NCBI GenBank assembly: GCA_900313295.1
Contig: OMQS01000130.1
Coordinates: 1 to 7,204 of the forward strand
Origin: an uncultured Eubacteriales bacterium
GTDB taxonomy: Bacteria > Bacillota > Clostridia > Oscillospirales > Oscillospiraceae
DNA length: 7,204 nt
Direction of reading: 5' to 3'
The translations under genes were made by a program, and so were the position numbers. Position 1 is the stretch's first letter. Each line of letters begins with the position of its first letter. This document shows positions 5,771 through 7,204 of the stretch, piece after piece. The notes under the pieces were generated by a model. The model was not told where the DNA came from. It made no database searches and saw only the letters and a program-made list of their open reading frames with translations.

Positions 5771-5890
5771 CACGCTGCACCGGCGCCCTGTGGTTTTTCC
5801 ATAGGGCGCTGCGGCGTCTGAGAATTTCGGCGCAAGCGGAAAGGAGCACGGCAGACCGGCGGCTGCACAGCCGGCTCCGGTGGAAAGCTT
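5771..5890 (+). promoter_or_regulatory. Structured 5' leader of the MATE gene, possible cis-regulatory RNA of unknown class
   Basis: Between promoter and start codon lies no ORF but several base-paired elements. The clearest is an 11-bp hairpin (5783-5793 with 5799-5809, one G-U pair) closed by a U5 loop and not followed by a U tract, so it is not a terminator. Further on, CGGCT (5860-5864) pairs with AGCCG (5869-5873) across GCAC. GGAGC (5843-5847) can pair with GCTCC (5874-5878), while CACCGG (5778-5783) can pair with CCGGTG (5877-5882), which covers part of the ribosome binding site. The last two pairings exclude each other. I compared it by memory with TPP, SAM, FMN, cobalamin, glycine, guanidine, fluoride, THF and ZTP consensus cores and found no convincing match; CTGAGA (5818-5823) recalls TPP but the rest is missing. 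Confidence 0.4.
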
Positions 5891-7204
5891 ATGGAAAGAA
5901 TGAAAATACACCTCGGCGGCTCCATCGACATGCTCACAGGGCCGCTGCTGAAAAAAATACTGCTCTTCAGCTTGCCGCTCATGGCCTCCAGCGTGCTGCA
6001 GCTTCTGTTCAATGCGGCGGACGTGGTGGTGCTGGGACGCTACGCAAACTACGCCAGCCTTGCCGCCGTGGGCGGCACCACGGCCATCGTCAATCTGGTG
6101 GTAAACCTGCTCATCGGCATGGCCGTGGGCGTGAACGTGGTCATCGCCCGCTATATCGGCGAGGGCGATAAGGACAGGGAGATCTCCGCCGCCATCCACA
6201 CGGCGGTGCTCATGGCCATCGTTGGCGGCGTTCTGCTGGGCGGCATCGGCTGCGCCGCGGCCAAGTGGATTTTGCAGGCGGTTTCCACGCCGGATGACAT
6301 CATCGACCTGGCACTGACGTACCTGTATATCTACTTTGCCGGCACGCCGGCCATCATGCTGTATAACTACGGCGCCGCCGCCCTGCGCGCCCGCGGCGAC
6401 ACCCAGCGCCCCCTGCTTTTCCTCACCGCCAGCGGCGTGGTGAACGTGGCGCTGAACCTGCTGTTCGTCATTTCGTTCCACATGGACGTGGCGGGGGTGG
6501 CGCTGGCCACGGTCATCAGCGAGACTCTCGGCGCCGTATTGGTGCTGCTGTGTCTTATGCGCTCGCAGGACGCCCTGCGCTTTTCCTGGCGTGGGCTTCG
6601 GTTTGACCGCCGCAGTTTTTCCCTCATGGCCAAGGTAGGCGTGCCCGCCGGCATTCAGGGCTGCCTTTTCAGCATTTCCAACGTGGTCATTCAGGGCGCC
6701 ATCAACGCCTACGGCAGCATTGTGGTGGCTGGCTGCAGCGCTGCCAGCAGCATCGACAGCTTCATTTATGTGGCCATGAACACCTTCCACCAGACGGTGC
6801 AGACCTTCCTGAGCCAGAACATCGGCGCCGGAAAATACGACCGTGTAAAGCCCATTCTGAACAAGTGCCTTCTCTGCGTCGTGGTCACCGGCGCGCTCCT
6901 CAGCACCGTGGCCTGCGTCTTCAGCGAGCCGCTGCTGCGGATATACAATCAGGAGCCTGACGTGCTGGTGGCCGGCGTAGAGCGCCTGCGCATCGTGGCG
7001 GCGCCCTATATCATCTTCGGTCTGGCGGACGTGCTCACCGGTGCCATCCGCGGCTGCGGCAGTCCGGTGCTTCCGGTGGTCATCAACCTGCTGTGCACCT
7101 GCGCCCTCCGCCTGGCGTGGATCGCCCTCATCGACACGTCCACCATGCCCGTTCGTTTGGTCTACCTCTCCTATCCGTTTTCCTGGCTTGCGCTGCTGGT
7201 GGTG
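5891..7204 (+). CDS. MATE-family multidrug/toxin efflux transporter (3' partial)
   Basis: The frame runs from ATG 5891 to the window edge without a stop, 438 codons. MATE proteins of this group are usually about 450-460 residues, so little is missing. The start MERMKIHLGGSIDMLTGPLLKKILLFSLPLMASSVLQLLFNAADVVVLGRY is the typical MATE opening: a short cytoplasmic helix, then TM1 with the conserved P-L-M and Q-L-x-F-N-x-x-D signature. About twelve hydrophobic segments follow in two related halves; the second half begins near residue 245 (MAKVGVPAGIQGCLFSISNVVIQGAIN), repeating the G/S-x-P-x-x-x-Q pattern. The family exports cationic drugs or metabolites using Na+ or H+ gradients at the cytoplasmic membrane; the substrate is not readable here. 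GGTGGA (5879-5884) serves as ribosome binding site. The gene has its own promoter and long leader, so it is not simply co-transcribed with LysR. Confidence 0.93.
   Translation, partial: MERMKIHLGGSIDMLTGPLLKKILLFSLPLMASSVLQLLFNAADVVVLGRYANYASLAAVGGTTAIVNLVVNLLIGMAVGVNVVIARYIGEGDKDREISAAIHTAVLMAIVGGVLLGGIGCAAAKWILQAVSTPDDIIDLALTYLYIYFAGTPAIMLYNYGAAALRARGDTQRPLLFLTASGVVNVALNLLFVISFHMDVAGVALATVISETLGAVLVLLCLMRSQDALRFSWRGLRFDRRSFSLMAKVGVPAGIQGCLFSISNVVIQGAINAYGSIVVAGCSAASSIDSFIYVAMNTFHQTVQTFLSQNIGAGKYDRVKPILNKCLLCVVVTGALLSTVACVFSEPLLRIYNQEPDVLVAGVERLRIVAAPYIIFGLADVLTGAIRGCGSPVLPVVINLLCTCALRLAWIALIDTSTMPVRLVYLSYPFSWLALLVV

Noticed and set aside
5818..5823. CTGAGA as part of a TPP riboswitch upstream of the MATE gene
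   Set aside because: The second conserved half of the TPP core (ACCTGAT...GCCAGCG-like) is absent, and the surrounding helices do not match.
5570..6790. 406-codon open frame on the minus strand opposite LysR end and MATE
   Set aside because: His/Gly/Ala-rich antisense shadow; it would also cover the MATE promoter and the LysR terminator, and the plus-strand MATE frame is certain.

Overview
The window reads as chromosomal DNA of a GC-rich, low-GC-lineage-type Gram-positive anaerobe, most plausibly a gut Clostridia member of the Oscillospiraceae/Flavonifractor kind. The reasons are GC-rich codon use, AGGAGG-type ribosome binding sites, consensus sigma-A promoters, a sporulation-type polysaccharide deacetylase remnant and a large serine recombinase. 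This assignment is inference; no rRNA or other marker gene is present.

Left part (1-2290). A membrane protein of unknown function, open at the 5' edge, has three N-terminal membrane segments and a long extracytoplasmic part. It is followed after 11 nt by a complete PAP2-type lipid phosphatase with all three catalytic motifs. The pair looks like one operon and ends at a strong hairpin whose sequence works as a terminator on both strands.

Middle (2292-4320). On the minus strand lies only the C-terminal piece of a NodB-type polysaccharide deacetylase, reading toward the shared terminator. Its homology stops abruptly at the conserved DSLDW motif, near 2540. From there on the DNA belongs to something else: a 55-codon ORF with three exact GKEN repeats, overlapping by 4 nt (GTGA) a complete 487-residue large serine recombinase. 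This arrangement is that of an integration junction with the recombinase encoded just inside the element. The missing N-terminal deacetylase half is not found to the right within the window. The element may therefore be longer than the window, or the gene may be a decayed remnant.

Right part (4363-7204). A small zinc-ribbon protein (minus strand) and a LysR-type regulator (plus strand) are transcribed divergently from a compact intergenic region with a recognisable promoter for each. After LysR comes a hairpin, then a well-formed promoter and a roughly 120-nt untranslated leader with strong and mutually exclusive base pairings. The leader precedes a MATE-family efflux transporter that runs off the right edge, lacking probably only a few residues. 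I do not recognise the leader as a known riboswitch class.

The points most worth a second look are the interrupted deacetylase with its adjacent recombinase and overlapping small ORF, and the structured MATE leader.
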